Assembly (NCBI GenBank): GCA_032718565.1
Contig: JAVGVS010000627.1
Coordinates: forward strand, 1-64,000
From: Distichodus sexfasciatus
Lineage: Eukaryota; Chordata; Actinopteri; Characiformes; Distichodontidae
Direction of reading: 5' to 3'
DNA: 64,000 nt
In this document: positions 12,120 to 24,879 of the stretch, piece after piece
How the letters are laid out: every line of letters begins with the position of its first letter
Numbering within the stretch: the first letter of the stretch is position 1
The notes under the pieces: generated by a model
Told to the model about the DNA's origin: nothing
Database searches by the model: none
What the model saw: only the letters and a program-made list of their open reading frames with translations
Program-made: the position numbers and the translations under genes

Positions 12120-13881
12120 TGTCATGACCCCCGGACTCTTGGCCCTAATATGCCCCTTTTGACAGCAGATGCCACCATAGTTTACGTTTAGTGTATTGAG
12201 TTTTGTTCTGTGTGCTCCCCCTCAGCCAGCATCTGCTTCACGAGAGGCCTTGCAGCCCACATCTGCCTCCAAGAGGGCCTTGCAGCCTGCGACTGCCTCC
12301 AAGAAGGCTCTGCAGTCGGTGTCTACTTCCAAGAAGGCCTTAGCCAGTAAGTCTGCCCCAGAGAGGCCTTTACAGTCCACATCTGTCAGGCCTAAGAAAC
12401 TTTGCCCGTTCCCTGAGACCACAAACCTTGTCAGTCTCAGGAGGTCACAGAACCTGCCCTGTTCTCTCATAAGACTGTGAAACCCATGCATGTTCCCCAA
12501 AAGACTGTGAAGCCTGTGTCCGCTCCCCAAAAAGTTACAAAACCTGTGTGTCCACCCAGAAAAACCTTTAAGTCCCCATCCAGGCCCAAAAACACCTTTA
12601 GTCCCTTTTCTGGCCCCAAGCTCACTTTCAGTCTCTTTTCTGGTCCCAACCTTGCCTTCAGTCCCCTGTCTGATCCCAGAGAGGCCGTCAGCCCCCTGTC
12701 TCATCCCAGAGTGGACTTCAGTCCCTTGTCTGATCCTACAGTGGGCCTTCAGTCCCCTGTCTGATCCCAGAGTTGCCTTCAGTCCCCTGTCTGATCCCAG
12801 AGTGGCCTTCAGTCCCTCATGGTTTGTGCCCAGAGAGGCCTTCACTCCCTGTTTGTGCCCAGAGAGGCCTTCAGATCCCAGCGCTCACTCACCATGCTGT
12901 GGCCTTTCAGGGGACCCTGAGTTTGCTCTGCCATGTGGCCCAATTTGCCCACAGAAAGGCCTCATAGCCCCAGTCTGCTGCCAGGTCTGCCGCTGGTCCC
13001 CTGTCTGCTCCCTGGTTCGGACAGCTGGTCCCTTGTCTACTCCCTGGTCCGCCGCTAGTCCCCTGTCTTCTGCCTGGTCTGCCCCTTGTCCCCTGCCTGC
13101 TACCTAGTCCGCCGCTGGTCCCTTGCCTGCTCCCTGGTCTGCTTAGTCCCCCTGTCTGCTGCCTCGCAGGGACAGCTGGTCCCTTCTCTGCTCCCTGGTC
13201 TGCCGCTAGTCCCCTGTCTGCTGCCTGGTCTGCCCCTGGCCCCCTGTCTGCTCCCCTGTCCACCATGGGTCCCTCAGGTCTGCTCCTGAAGTCTGCCACA
13301 GACCAGTCAGGTCCCTGTCCACCACGACCCCCCTCGACTCACATTTTGGGAGTCGCTTTTGGAGGGTGGGTCTGTCATGACCCCTCTGGACTTTGGCCTT
13401 AACAGGCCCCTTTTGACTTTGTTAGTGGCCAGCAGATGCCACCATTGTCCTCGTTTAGGGTTTTGAGTTTTGTCCTGTTGCGTCTGTCAAGTCCTTGCCC
13501 TACCTCTTCCATTATTGAAGTTCTGATAGAGAGACTATTGCTTGCGAGTTATCCCACCTGTGTTCCAGTTCAGCCCTTAGTTTTCATTTGGGTAATCTTT
13601 ATTGGTTTGTCCCATGGTTTCTGATTTATCATTGCCCTGGTGTGTAATTGTTCCAGTCCCTCGTTTCTGTTTCCTGATTTAAGTCTAGCTTTTCCCCATT
13701 GTCTCTGTTGGTCCTCCCTCACACTACCCTCCCCATGTTGGTGTGCTGTTCGGTTTTTCAAGATCAAGAAGAAAAGTTCTGTTTTGTTTGTGGCCCTTGT
13801 GCCGGTTTTGTTTGAAGTCCTGTTAATAAAATGGCCTGCACCTTTACCTCGCCTTTTGTCATGCCGACATGCACCATGACA
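12120..13881 (+). mobile_element. deleted LTR retrotransposon, family A, with minisatellite interior
   Basis: 12120-12226 is a left LTR fragment (TGTCATGACCCCC). The interior up to about 13373 is tandem repeats and has no recognisable gag or pol. A purine-rich tract, ggagggtggg, lies just before the right LTR, which runs 13374-13881 (starting TGTCATGACCCC, with AATAAA near 13830, ending ACCATGACA). A purine tract followed by TG is the normal second-strand primer of an LTR element, so the right LTR is in its original context. Flanks 12115-12119 and 13882-13886 do not match, so the target repeat has decayed or the ends are rearranged. Confidence 0.75.
12600..13270. repeat. degenerate minisatellite inside the LTR element
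   Basis: Two repeat types. At 12650-12870 there are units of about 30 bases built on 'gtcccctgtctgatcccagag'-like wording. At 12970-13260 units of about 30 bases are built on 'ctggtccgccgctggtcccc'. Because unit lengths are close to multiples of three, long open frames appear on both strands; these are by-products. Confidence 0.75.
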
Positions 13882-16244
13882 GCTTCAATGTTATAATGAC
13901 GCTCTCAATTTTAAGATAGCAAATATTAAAGCTGATTTGAACATGTGTCAGCACTTTAAAAATGCACTTTAAATTATTTTTTTCCATGCAATTATATATA
14001 TTCTTTTAGTGAGGTGAATTTAAAAAATATTTATAGAAGAGAAATCAAATAAACATAGCTTACAGAACTTCATATGCCAAAAAGTAAAATATGTTTTTCA
14101 TAGGAAATTTAAAAACAAGAGAATCGAGAAATAAAGTGCAGAATCAATAGCTGTACCAGGATACGAGATTCTAAGCATAGTCATACAGCATCTCAAAGCA
14201 CAGGAATGGTCGATCGGTATGTAAGCCAATTCAATAACGCCAGAGTTAGCCATCTGAAGAAGATAAAATAGAGAGTTTGTGCGTTTGTGAATAAAAGTAT
14301 TATCCAGTTTACCTTTATAGTAAAAAATAAGCAGTTGGTCTCCAACAATGTACTACTACATTGCTGAAAATAAAAGGCAGCATGAACTCACTGTTGCAAT
14401 CAGAATGTTCCAATAAATAATGAATAATGTTTATGTTTATAGACTGTACTGTACTGACACTAAACTGCTGCTGATCTGGCATACACTTAATTCTCTATGA
14501 CTGGAACTGTAGTTCTCTTATCTTCACTTGGCTTCTAAGCAATACCTGCAATAACTACTGAACATTTCTTGAGCATACCACTGACTGTAGTTTTCTGTGT
14601 GATATTTCTACAGATTATTACAATTATTGTATAGATTACAGTTCTCCACTTCACAATATTTTCACATACCAGACCAGACTTGATTGTTAACTCAGATAAT
14701 AATGTTATTTAACAGACTCCTCACACCGAAACTGTTACAGATCTTACCCACATTTCTGTGTAAAGACAACTTCCAAATTTTTAGGCTGAATACCACATGT
14801 AACTTAATTGTCTCTCCTTTTCAGTTCTAGTTTTAAAGTTTATTCCTTACATTTCACTTTTAATTTAAAGTTGATATTTTATATTCTATTTATATATTTC
14901 TTACTTATGTGCTTTATTTGTTCTGTGTACTGTTAAAACTGGAGCCATGTCGTCTTGTCTCTCTGTATACTTGTACTGTATGTAGCTGAGATGACAAAAC
15001 CAAGCTTATATTTTGACTCCAATTTCTTACAAAATTACTAATACATAAAATATAAAATGTAACTTTGTGAACGTTTTCTTCTAATTTTCACTGATACACT
15101 GCTGATGAACACCGCCATTTTCTTTCAAAAAATACCATTACGGCCTCTTACTTTTTTTCGTTGATTTCACTTTGTGACTACAGTCTTTTTATACCTACAG
15201 ATCCAAACTCAACACACACATTATGTAAAAACCATTTATTCTATAAATAAGCAGCTGCTAGAACCTGGAGGTATACATATTATTAGCCACTGAGTTAATC
15301 CTGTGTAGTTTATGGATTTAAAAATCAACATTTATTCATGATTGCAATTCAGAATGAAACCAAAGCAAAAGGTATGGATAAGGAAGTATTTTTTGGCCTT
15401 CACTTTGGTTATTTGTTACCTATACAAAATGTTATTCACAATTATTATTATACATAATATTGTATATTATTATATATATCTGGTTTTGACCAACATTTAC
15501 AAACAATGCAGCATTTTTTTAATGAAGTTCTTAATTTATTTACCAAACAGATTCAGGTTATGGAAGTGTAATGAATGAGCAGCAAGACCTCCTTCAAAAG
15601 AGGACATTCTGGGGACATTGAGCATTTATAACACCAATTCTCTCCTCTGGTCAGGTGATGATGCTACAGCCAATGATTAATACTGAACAAAGCAGTTAAC
15701 ATCTGTCTTGGCAGGACCTTTCTAATTTCTACTGCCTGTACAACCTGGACTGTGTATATGCCGTACAACTACGTCATGCGCTGCAACTCAAGACCAGAGG
15801 CAAGACTCAACATTCTGCTGAAGATCAAAACAACAATTCTGAGGTGATTAGTTGCAGGGAGGGATTCATTTACACAATTCAACACTTACGTCACTTGGCA
15901 GAAAACTTCTACGATTGTGATGTAGTTCTTTTAAGATTGAGATGTGTGGTGTAGTGTCAAAAGAAAATCAGTAAGAAATCAGAAGCTAGCTAATGTAAGT
16001 GACATGTTGGTAAACCTTTACTAAACAAATCAGCAAGAAGCATGAAATAGTTTATTTTACCCCACATCATGTTAGTAACTATTTATCACATCCATTCCAT
16101 TTGTTCAATCGAGTAATGGCCACTAAACTGACCACCAATACATCTCTATAGGACAGATATCACCCATGTAACCTACTCAAAATCAAAATTTGCTGGATTG
16201 TAGAGTGATTTTTTTTTCACAGTTGAATCGAGACGTTAAAACTG
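13882..16244. other. no gene recognised; AT-rich intergenic
   Basis: No conserved coding signal. 14940-15005 holds a short inverted copy of the LINE 3' end described at 17350 (ggagccatgtcgtcttgtctc wording). The rest looks like ordinary AT-rich spacer. Confidence 0.5.
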
Positions 16245-16268
16245 TTGCTGATTTTTTCTTCCTCACAG

Positions 16269-16544
16269 ATCATTAAGTCAGAGCTGCACAACTTCAGAAT
16301 GGGCTCAGACATACAAAGGCAAAAAGATGACGCTGAACGAAGGGCTAGAGAAAATGCTGCAGAAGCTGATCGGCTCAGAAGAGAGAAAGAAAGACTAGAA
16401 CAAGAAAAGCGTATGACTGAACAAGAAATACGGAAGAGAGAAGAAGAGAAGCGTACAATAATCGAAGCCAATCGAAGGAAAGAGAATGAAGAACGGAAAA
16501 GAATCCAGAATGAAATAAAGCAAATACCAGCAGCTAAAGCATGA
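16269..16544 (+). pseudogene. orphan coiled-coil exon, possibly the end of a GIMAP-like gene
   Basis: An acceptor-like 'tcttcctcacag' ends at 16268. It is followed by an open frame to TGA at 16542-16544, about 91 residues. From 'SDIQRQKDDAERRAREN' on it is a continuous charged heptad-type helix rich in E, R and K, ending PAAKA. Such helices follow the GTPase domain in several teleost GIMAPs and also occur in the GTPase family at 8310-11880. No GTPase exon is visible in the 2 kb upstream on this strand, so this is probably a remnant. A distant upstream exon cannot be excluded. The opposite-strand frame is a shadow. Confidence 0.45.
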
Positions 16545-17349
16545 GATGTTGGGGTATAAAAAGATAAAAAACGCCACAAGCCGCATTGACTTTGGCTTGT
16601 GCTCATAAAACATTCAAACCATGAAAAAGTGTTGCATACACGAGAGCAATGTCTAAACAAAGTTATGTACTTAAATGATGCATGTTCTATTTGGGGCTTT
16701 ATGTTTTTCTGTTTCTTCAGCTCTCCTTCATGTTCAAGTCAATTGCATGAATATAATGTTTTCTTGAACAGGTTATTAAATCAAATGAGTGTGTGGAAAA
16801 TGTGTGAAAATGCTCAGGAAATCTCTACTAATTCTGTGCACTCTAAAACCATATAAAATCACTTAATAAATGTTTTGTATAAGTCTTTCCTAAAACAATT
16901 ATTTGATGAAATGGGTTTAATCTATTCATTTATGTGTACACTGTAAAACCTGATGAGTTATGAACTCAGATTTACACTGAAAATGTAAATTCTGTAATTC
17001 ATGTATTTATCAGTAAAGTACACAAGATGAATATATGTAAGAGTATCCTGTTGTATAATTTGTGTAACGTTTCTAAACTAACTGTGTAACTAACTATCTA
17101 ACTTGAAAAACCATGCATACTCAGTTTCATTGAGTTACTATTACTTTAAATTGCAGAGTTGGATTATTTTATGAGTATTAAATAATGTTAACATTTATTT
17201 CATTAAGATGTGTTAGTAGGTGTTCATTATGAGGAATGTATAAATAATTAGCAGTTAATAATTAAATAATTGTAAGTTTGTGTCTGTCTGTATCTATACC
17301 TTAAGAGCTGTGAGTCCAGTTTTGCATAATTTGTTATTAACAATCAGAA
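16545..17349. other. no gene recognised; AT-rich spacer
   Basis: Several AATAAA-like sites occur downstream of the coiled-coil exon, for example near 16864. Nothing else could be supported. Confidence 0.4.
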
Positions 17350-18930
17350 CATCAAAGTCAAAGTAAACTTCATTGTCATCTCTGCTAGATACTGCACAAG
17401 TACACATAGAGACGAGACGACGTGGCTCCAGGTTCTACGCTTGGACAGATAAGGCACATAAGTTAGAAATATATACAAATACAAATAAGTCACGGAGAAA
17501 AGCAAAATATATTTGTACATAGGCTATAAAAATACAAGATAAAACTCTACACTTTGAACATTAAACTCAAGGTAGGAAAAGAGACTGTGCAATAGTTACA
17601 AGCATAAATCAACTACAGTTTTGGTTCTGGAATTTATTTTTGCACTGGATGTGCATAATCTGTGGGATTAAACTATGAGACTTGTGAACAGTTGGTGTAC
17701 AGTAATTAAAGTGAGTGATTATTTGTCATTGTGAACAAAGCACAGCACACAGTGCACCACCACAAAATGTGACCTCTGCATTTGACCCATCTATGAAGGA
17801 GCAGTGGGCAGCTAACAAGCGCCCAGGAAGCAGTGCTTGGGGACGGTACCTTGCTCGTGATTACCTCAGTGATGACTTTACCAGCCCTGGATTCAAACCT
17901 GTGACCTTCTGATCACGGGGTGAACACCCCACTGTTACGCCACCAACGTTCAATAAGGTGTACAAATATTGTGACAACAGTCAAGTGGGGACAGCGGAAC
18001 AATCAGCCTTATGTGCAAACAGTGACATGTGCAAAAGCTGTTTCACAGAATTACAAACATTAGTATGTGCAAAGTGTTCCCATAATATATGCAACATATA
18101 AGATTGTCTCTGGAGCAGCGCGTGCATTAAAACAGTGAGAAGTAAAGTGCAAAGGTGGCACAGTCCTGGTGTGTGGGGGGGTGAGTGTGACGGAAGGAAG
18201 TGTGTTCAGGAGTCTGATGGCTTGTGGGAAAAAGCTATCACGCATTCTGTTAGATCAAGTCCTGATGCTGCGATAGCGTCTGCCGGATGGGAGGAGTGTA
18301 AAGAGTCCATGTGAAGGATGTGAGGAGTCGAGCACGATGCAGGAGGCGGCCCTCTTGATGGAGCATTTGTCGAAGATGTCCTGCAGCAGTGGGAGAGATG
18401 CTCCGATGACTGCTTTAACCATCCTTTGTAGCCCCCTGTGATCGACAACAGTGCTGTTACTGAAACCAGACGGAAATGCAGCTGGTCAGGACGCTCTCTA
18501 TGGTGCACCTGTAGAATACGGTGAGGGTGGGAGGGGGCAGGTTGGCTCGCTTCAGCCGTCTCAGGAAGTGGAGACGCTGCTGGGCCTTTTTGGTGATGGA
18601 GTTGGTGTTGGTGGTCCATGTGAGGTCATCTGAGATGGAACGTGGTGTTCTTTACAGTCTCTACACCGGAGCTGTGAATGCTGACTGGTGTGTGGGTGGA
18701 GCGAGTTCTCCTGAAGTCAACCATCATTTCCTTTGTTTCGTTCACATTTAGCGCAGGTTGTTCTCACAGCACCAGGTAGCCAACTGCTGAACCTCATCTC
18801 TGTACACCGACTCATCGTTGTTGCTGATGAGACCCACTGCAGTCATGTCATCGGTAAACTTGATGATGTGGTTTCAGCTGTGCTGGGCGGTGCAGTCGTT
18901 TAGCAATGCAATTTAGCAGACCCTGGTTTC
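17350..18930 (-). mobile_element. LINE 3' end with an inserted SINE
   Basis: On the minus strand, 18060-18619 encodes broken pieces of a non-LTR retrotransposon reverse-transcriptase C-terminus (for example FFPQAIRLLN). The 3' tail ends in TTTACTTTGACTTTGAT at about 17350. Short copies of the same tail occur near 14940, 22795, 30650 and 44150. A tRNA-derived SINE lies inside at 17705-17945. The family resembles fish Rex1/L2-type LINEs; exact class not determined. Confidence 0.65.
17705..17945 (-). mobile_element. tRNA-derived SINE, inverted, inside a LINE
   Basis: Near full length inverted copy of the SINE at 5975. The B-box-like 'ggattcaaacct' and the 3' body 'atgaaggagcagtgggcag' are both present. 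LINE sequence continues on both sides, so the SINE is the younger insertion. Confidence 0.7.
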
Positions 18931-18934
18931 CAGA

Positions 18935-19670
18935 GAGACTTGCATTTCCATACTTCAGGGACAGTGAACCTGGAACTACTTGGGGTTAAGGGTTTTGCTC
19001 ATGCTGGTGATAGTTGTGGCTGTGGGATGGAGCTGGGTTTGAACTGACAACCTCTTGCTCTTTAGATGAGGATCCACCTCTAGAACAGTAGCACCTGTTA
19101 ACGTCAATGCATGAACATGGTAACTCAGGGCTCGCCATGCCACCGATCACCTCTCCTAAGAAGTGAACCTCAATTTACAGGAAGACTGAGCAGAAGCAAG
19201 TTGAGAGAGAGTTGTGAAAGTGTGTTTGCCTTCAATGGCTGACACAAATGACTGGCTGTATCATGAGAATCTTTTGAAGTGTGTTTTCTGTCGGTAGGGT
19301 TTTAAGTACAGCAGTTCTGGTAATTAATTCCAACACATATGCAGTGAATAATAGTGCATCATGACCGAAAGACTAATCACCTCGGATCACAACACCACAC
19401 ATAACATCACAAATCCACGATGAAGACGGTAGCAGTCAGAAGAATTACCAAAGTGCTGATAAATAATGTTAGCTGGAATGCCCAGAAACTGCTTGACTAA
19501 ATTTGATCTAACTAGCTTCCATTCCTCATGGACCACTGCCCTGCACTGATTCGAGTTTTTCAACCCACAGCACAGCTGATGCTACTGATTAGCCAACTAG
19601 CAACGGAGGATCGGCTTGCGGCGGTGGATGACACAGTGACTCGTTGCAGAACAGTGGTCCACGAGATGTG
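18935..19670. other. no gene; probable SINE fragment at 18935-19110
   Basis: 18935-19110 contains 'gtttgaactgacaacctc', a B-box-like tRNA-SINE head in reverse style, after a body starting 'gcagaccctggtttccagag'. The rest shows no feature I can support. Confidence 0.4.
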
Positions 19671-20165
19671 GAATTAAGACACATCCATGACTGATTTTTG
19701 CCTGTTCTGTTGAATATATTTATAGCATTTAAATCTAAAGACTTTTTTATTTTAAGTGTCTTGTTTAGCAGATAACATACTTAAACAGAGCTGTACAAAT
19801 GTGTAAGTTAGAGTTTAAACAGTTAAACTGGAGAAGCTCAGTGTGTTGCTTGAGGGCCTGCCAGTACCTGCACTTACTTTTCCAGCTCTGTTTTGTGGTT
19901 CCCAAAAAAAAACCCATTCCATCAAGGCTTTCAGACATGTTGGAGCGGGTAAATCACATAATAATGAAGACTAGCAGATAACAGAAATGTCTGATAATTC
20001 AAGTGAAATAATATTGCCTGTCAGCAATCTGACCCAGATAAACAGGTTTAATTGGGCCTGATTTTGTAGATGTGGTTGGGGTAAATGCTTGTTCTCACGA
20101 ATGCACACCTCTTGTGAACTTGTGCCTTTAGCCAGATTCCCCAAATATGGGAATCTCGACTGCAT
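19670..20165. repeat. segmental duplication block D, copy 1
   Basis: Shares ordered wording with 22485-23020 and 31040-31345: 'ggagaagctcagtgtgttgc', then 'ggtaaatgcttgttctcac' and 'tgcacacctcttgtga'. No coding potential is apparent. Confidence 0.6.
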
Positions 20166-20204
20166 AATTTATGCTAGTGTTCACTCTGTCCTCTGTTACT
20201 GGGG

Positions 20205-20345
20205 CAGTTGGTGGCTTAACAGTTGGGTGTTTGCCCCGTGATCAGAAGATTGCCGGTTCAAATCCCAGACCGGTAAAGTTACCACTGAGGTACTCATAAG
20301 AAGGTAGCATCCCCAAGCACTGCTCCCCTGGCTGCTGCCCATGTT
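20205..20345 (+). mobile_element. tRNA-derived SINE, 5' part
   Basis: The A and B box region (ttggtggcttaacagttggg, then ggttcaaatccc) and the first part of the body match the SINE at 5975. Confidence 0.7.
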
Positions 20346-21260
20346 AGCAACAACACATTTTAACAAAATATCAAACGAGCAGGAAATAAGCAGTAGCTTC
20401 ATCTTTTCATGATGTTTGGAAACTCAGTTTCTTTGCTAAGTTCCACAGCCAAGGGTAGAATGGCAATCTGTGTTTCCTGGAAAATCCAGAATGTTAAGGG
20501 CTAACTACACCTTCAAACGGTGATTATTCAGAGGCTCACGCCAAACGGAGGAATACCCACAATACCCTGTGAAAATCACATGACTGCTGAACCGAAAGAG
20601 ACATACAAATGTACATCATTTCTCCATTAATGATTTTTTTAAAAATGAAAACAATCTCTGCATTGTCTAGTTTGACTTTGTTTTTCAGCCATATGGTTGT
20701 ATTCTTCATAAATTGCACAGAAATAGAATCGCTAGTGTGGTGTCGGTCACTATAATACCTCTCCAGTTTGCTTCAGACAAATGCAAAAAATGCCACCAGC
20801 CCACACAATGGAAATAATACTTATTATAATAATTAAGATTCATATTGAACATCCAGCAAAAACGTTGCATCTGCTTATGTAAAATTCACCAGACACAGAT
20901 GATGACATGTCACATTTTCGAAAAGGGTGTCCCACTTCATAGGGGTAGATTTCAAATCCTGCCCCTTACCACTCCATGGCAAGGGCCAAGAGCCAAGGGG
21001 TAAAATAGGATTCACCTTAAGAGCCAACAGCAGCAGGGGGTGCTAGTACGATAATTTGTCAAGTGTAAAATCACTGTCCACAGCAGAGACGGATTATTGC
21101 TACTTAAAGAAAATAAAGATCTTAAAATTGCTCTATGACGTCCTCTTCACCCCTGTGCAGAGAGTGATGCTGTGTGGCAGAATCTGTTGAATTTTTACTA
21201 CGGTTGCTCTTAAGTTGCACATCGAAGGCAAACACTGCAGTTAGAAGTATTTGCGTAAAT

Positions 21261-21903
21261 GTGACCCTCCACGGCAAAACCAGTCGCTTGTCGCAAATTT
21301 TCATGTTTATTGTTATTATGTTTTGATGAAAGGGCATAAATCAAGCTTCAAAACGATACCTATATGGAATGAATGGGACGACATATGACTGAGATATTCA
21401 AAGGAGTCGGGTTTCTCCTGTCACGCCAAGTGAGAAACGGAGAAATCTGCCTTTGAAGTTGACTATCGCCGTAGCACTCACAGACGCTTGGTGCGGTCGC
21501 GGCTACGTTTGCATTTACGCTAGCCTACGCTGCATTCACAGCCACACGGATAGCCTACCTGCGTTAGGTTAACTGAACTCGGGAGACGAAGATGGATTCT
21601 GGAGAAATATCTTCACGCTAGTCAACCAGTGGATTTAGCGTAAATATTGAAGTAGAGCGGTCAAAACACAAACTTTTAACATTCTGCTGGAATTGAATTC
21701 CTCACCTCAAGAAAGTCACGTTTTTAGGATGGAAAGGGTAAGTTTTTCAGCCACATTTATTCACAACAGTACAGTATAGACCTTCCACTGTTTCAAAACA
21801 CTAAAAACTAAAAATCCACAATTTTACCCCACGCAACATAAACGCTCATTTTTCTCGGAAACCTCCGTTGCGACAACTGACTGGTTTTACCGTGGAGGGT
21901 CAC
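21261..21903. mobile_element. MITE with ~35-bp terminal inverted repeats
   Basis: The left end GTGACCCTCCACGGCAAAAC is matched by an inverted right end ending TTTTACCGTGGAGGGTCAC. Flanking AAAT at 21257-21260 and 21904-21907 looks like a 4-bp target duplication. No open frame for a transposase, so a non-autonomous DNA transposon. Confidence 0.75.
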
Positions 21904-21989
21904 AAATGATGAGGCAGGAATGCATTCAAGCAGATTAAAAAGATTTATACAGTTGTACTAATAGGAAATTTACCAAGAAAGCATTTATT

Positions 21990-22320
21990 CATTCTTTCAT
22001 TCATTCATTATCAACCGCTTCATCCCAACTGGGGTGGCGGAGGAGATCGGACCAACCCTGGACAGCCGCCAACACACCACAGTGCACACACACTCACACA
22101 ATCACGCACACCTTACGGGGCCAATATAGAGTCACCAGTTAACCTATACTGCATGCTTTTTGGACTGAGGCAGGAAACCAGAGCACCCAGAGAAAACCCA
22201 CGTGAACACGGGGAGAGCGTGGAAACTCCACATAGAAAGACCCCATGGCATGGATCGAACCCAGGATCTTCTTGCTGTGAGGCGGCAGGCGCCAACCACT
22301 GCACCACCGTGCCGCCCACA
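21990..22320 (-). mobile_element. second SINE family, near full length, inverted
   Basis: On the minus strand it starts with the tRNA-like head 'gggcggcacggtggtgcagt' followed by 'gggttcgatcc' (B box). It ends in a conserved tail near 'tcatcccaactggggtgg'. This is a widespread fish repeat. The three overlapping open frames are by-products. Confidence 0.75.
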
Positions 22321-23020
22321 GGAAAGCATATTGTTACAAACGTTCAAATAACTTTCTAAAGCACAGCTTTGATTGGTTTCAGTAACACCTGTTTAACATA
22401 CATCTAAAAATAGCTTTTTATAGAAGGTTCCAGTGATCACATTTAACATTACTAGATGTGTATATGGTCTAACACATCTAAACATATTCAGGATTGATTT
22501 CTGCCTGCTCTGTTAAATACATAGTTTATAGCACTTACATTTGACGGTTCTTTTTATTTTAAGTGTGTTTTAAGTAGATGCAGAGCTACATAAATGTTTA
22601 AGTTAGAGTTTGAACGTATAAAATGGAGAAGCTCAGTGTGTTGCCTGAGGGCCTAGCAGCACCTCTGTTGTTTTGTCCCCGTCCATAAAAAATCTTTCAG
22701 ATCTGTTGGGGCAAGTAAGTCAATATTCAAATAAGAGCAATATTCAAATCTTCATAGTTGAAATAGTCTTCTGTTGACATGTCATAAATGGAGCCTCGTC
22801 GTCTCGTCGCTCTGTATATTTGTTCGGTATATAGCAGAGATGATACTAAAGTTTACATTGACTTTGACTTTGATTAATCTGTTCCAGAAAAACAAATTAA
22901 TGATGGCATGACTCCAGAGAACTCTTGGGGGTAAATGCTTGTTTTCACAAATGCACACCTCTTGTGACCTTGTGCCTTTACCTTCAAGACAGCAGAAATG
23001 ATTGTAAAAAGTATTCATAT

Positions 23021-23599
23021 AGGTTCATCAAAGTCTGTGTGTGTGAGTTCCTAGTTATCATAAGGGGATGTGAATCTGTTTTCACAGCCATGTCATTGGA
23101 CTAAAAAGTAGGTCCCCATGAGAGAAACCTTGTCAATTGACTCATTGAGGTAGTCTGACGTTGCCTGTAAAAATATGACCACAGGGTGGCGGTGGTCCTA
23201 CATCCAGCAGTAACGTCAGTGGCTAACCGAAGCAAAACCCTTCAACCCCAGTTGACTCTCACAGAATCTGTCCCTGAAATTAGGAAAATGGAAGTCACTC
23301 TGGATAAGAGCTTCAAATACTGTATAAATGAATTCCTGTCAAACTGTAGCTATGCAGCAAACTGCTGTGCAGTGACTGTTCTAATACCATAGTATATTTA
23401 CGCTGGATGTAGTACTAATAAGTACTGTTGGAATATTTAGTGCAGTTATTATTCTCATCATTATATTATTATATGATGTTAATAAATGCATTCATGTGTG
23501 CAAGTCTGAGTAGCTTTCTTGACATAATATAGGAACATATTACCTTTGATATAATCACACTGAACATGTTAGGCTAAAAATGATTAGTTTTAGGATTAT

Positions 23600-23630
<31 letters not shown>

Positions 23631-24264
23631 CTTTGGGTACCTTTTAAATGGCCCAAAAGAGCCATACAAACCAATAAAAGTGATTTTAGGGGACAAAAAG
23701 CCCCATAAAGGTCTTCACACATACACACACACTTTCCCTACGTTGGGCACCTTGAAGCTAGAGGTTAAGCAACGACGCCTGCACCAATATCACACAACAA
23801 CACACACACAAACTTATACAGTATCTGTCTGAAGTGTGAGAAACAGGATTATTAAGACATTTGCACCAACAACAACACAGGGGCGTTAAGGATCACACAC
23901 ACACCCACAGACATATTCATACAGCACCTTTTATACACAATGGCGCTGTGAGCTTAGGAGTGTGAGAATGGGAAACAGAAGGACACGCACTGCTAAAAAC
24001 ACATTTTAATAATAGGGAGTCAGACAGGGTTTGTTCTCAGAATAAGCTGGGGAGCGCACTTCGCGTAAAAAAGATAATGCGAGAATTTGGGCGTCTGGGA
24101 AAGGAAAACACGGGGAGGTGCGTATGAAGTTTAATGAGGGAAATTAAGAAACCAGCAGGTGCTTACACTGAACGCACACTGAATATGACACGTTTACTGT
24201 TAAACTTTACTTCATAACCAGAGCACCCTTCTGTTTATACGGTTTATTTGCACTACGGCACATA
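23021..24264. other. no gene; microsatellites and SINE tail
   Basis: A CA run at 23601-23629. 23160-23310 contains a SINE tail with 'cactctggataagagc', also seen near 25295 and 52500. Further CA-rich stretches occur at 23700-23920. Confidence 0.5.
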
Positions 24265-24465
24265 TTACCTTAAGAATCCAGGGTTGGTAAAGTTACCACT
24301 GAGGGACTCATGAGCAAGGCACTGTCCCCAAGCACTGCTCCCTGGGTGCTTGTTAGCTGCCCACTGCTCCTTCATGGATGGGTCAGTTGCAGAGGTCACA
24401 TTTAGTTGTGGTGCACTGTGTGCTGTGCTGTTTTTACAATGAAAAATAATCACTCACTTTCACTT
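24265..24465 (+). mobile_element. tRNA-derived SINE, 3' part
   Basis: Begins 'ggttggtaaagttaccactg' and ends 'aataatcactcacttt'; matches the body of the SINE at 5975. The tRNA-like head is missing. Confidence 0.7.
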
Positions 24466-24879
24466 ATTCTGTAGCTTGTAGTGTCTTTCATAACTCTATG
24501 GTGACAGTAATAAATATTAGTTTACTCTTGGTTATGAAGTAATGGTAGCACATGAAACGAGATTTGGCCACACCTTTGGGTTGGAAGTGGCATGAAGCCA
24601 GAAGGTGCGGAAAAGTAAAAATGGGTGTGATCTGGAAATTATGAAGGTGTATAAATGTGCGAACCAAACCAGTCCGGGGCAGTTGTAACCATGAACTGGT
24701 GGTCTGATTTGCATGAATAAAGAAGCCACATAAACCATTTTCTGCTGTGTGAATTCGTCTTCATTTCAAGAACTGCTAAAGCTGTAGATTTCTCCATGGC
24801 AATACCTATTTATCAGAATCAGCATTAACATTTTTATCTATTTTACAAGGTTATTTAGCTACACGTAACTCATCTCATC

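Larger units (their letters stand above)
20340..23020. repeat. segmental duplication, copy 1 (blocks A-B-C-D)
   Basis: Ordered, diverged matches with 29105-31345. A: about 20345-20455 (acattttaacaaaatatcaa wording) with 29115-29210. B: 21121-21240 with 29265-29350 (attgctctatgac, ttaagttgcac). C: 22425-22470 with 29630-29680. D: 22485-23020 with 31040-31345. Spacers differ because separate repeats inserted in each copy. The GIMAP pair lies between the copies. Confidence 0.6.

Noticed and set aside
12222..12845. 207-residue minus-strand open frame with repeats
   Set aside because: It lies in the tandem repeats of an LTR element. Repeat units with a length near a multiple of three keep frames open on both strands, and no domain is present.
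16217..16660. 147-residue minus-strand Ser/Phe-rich frame
   Set aside because: Shadow of the coiled-coil exon on the plus strand; it lacks a domain.
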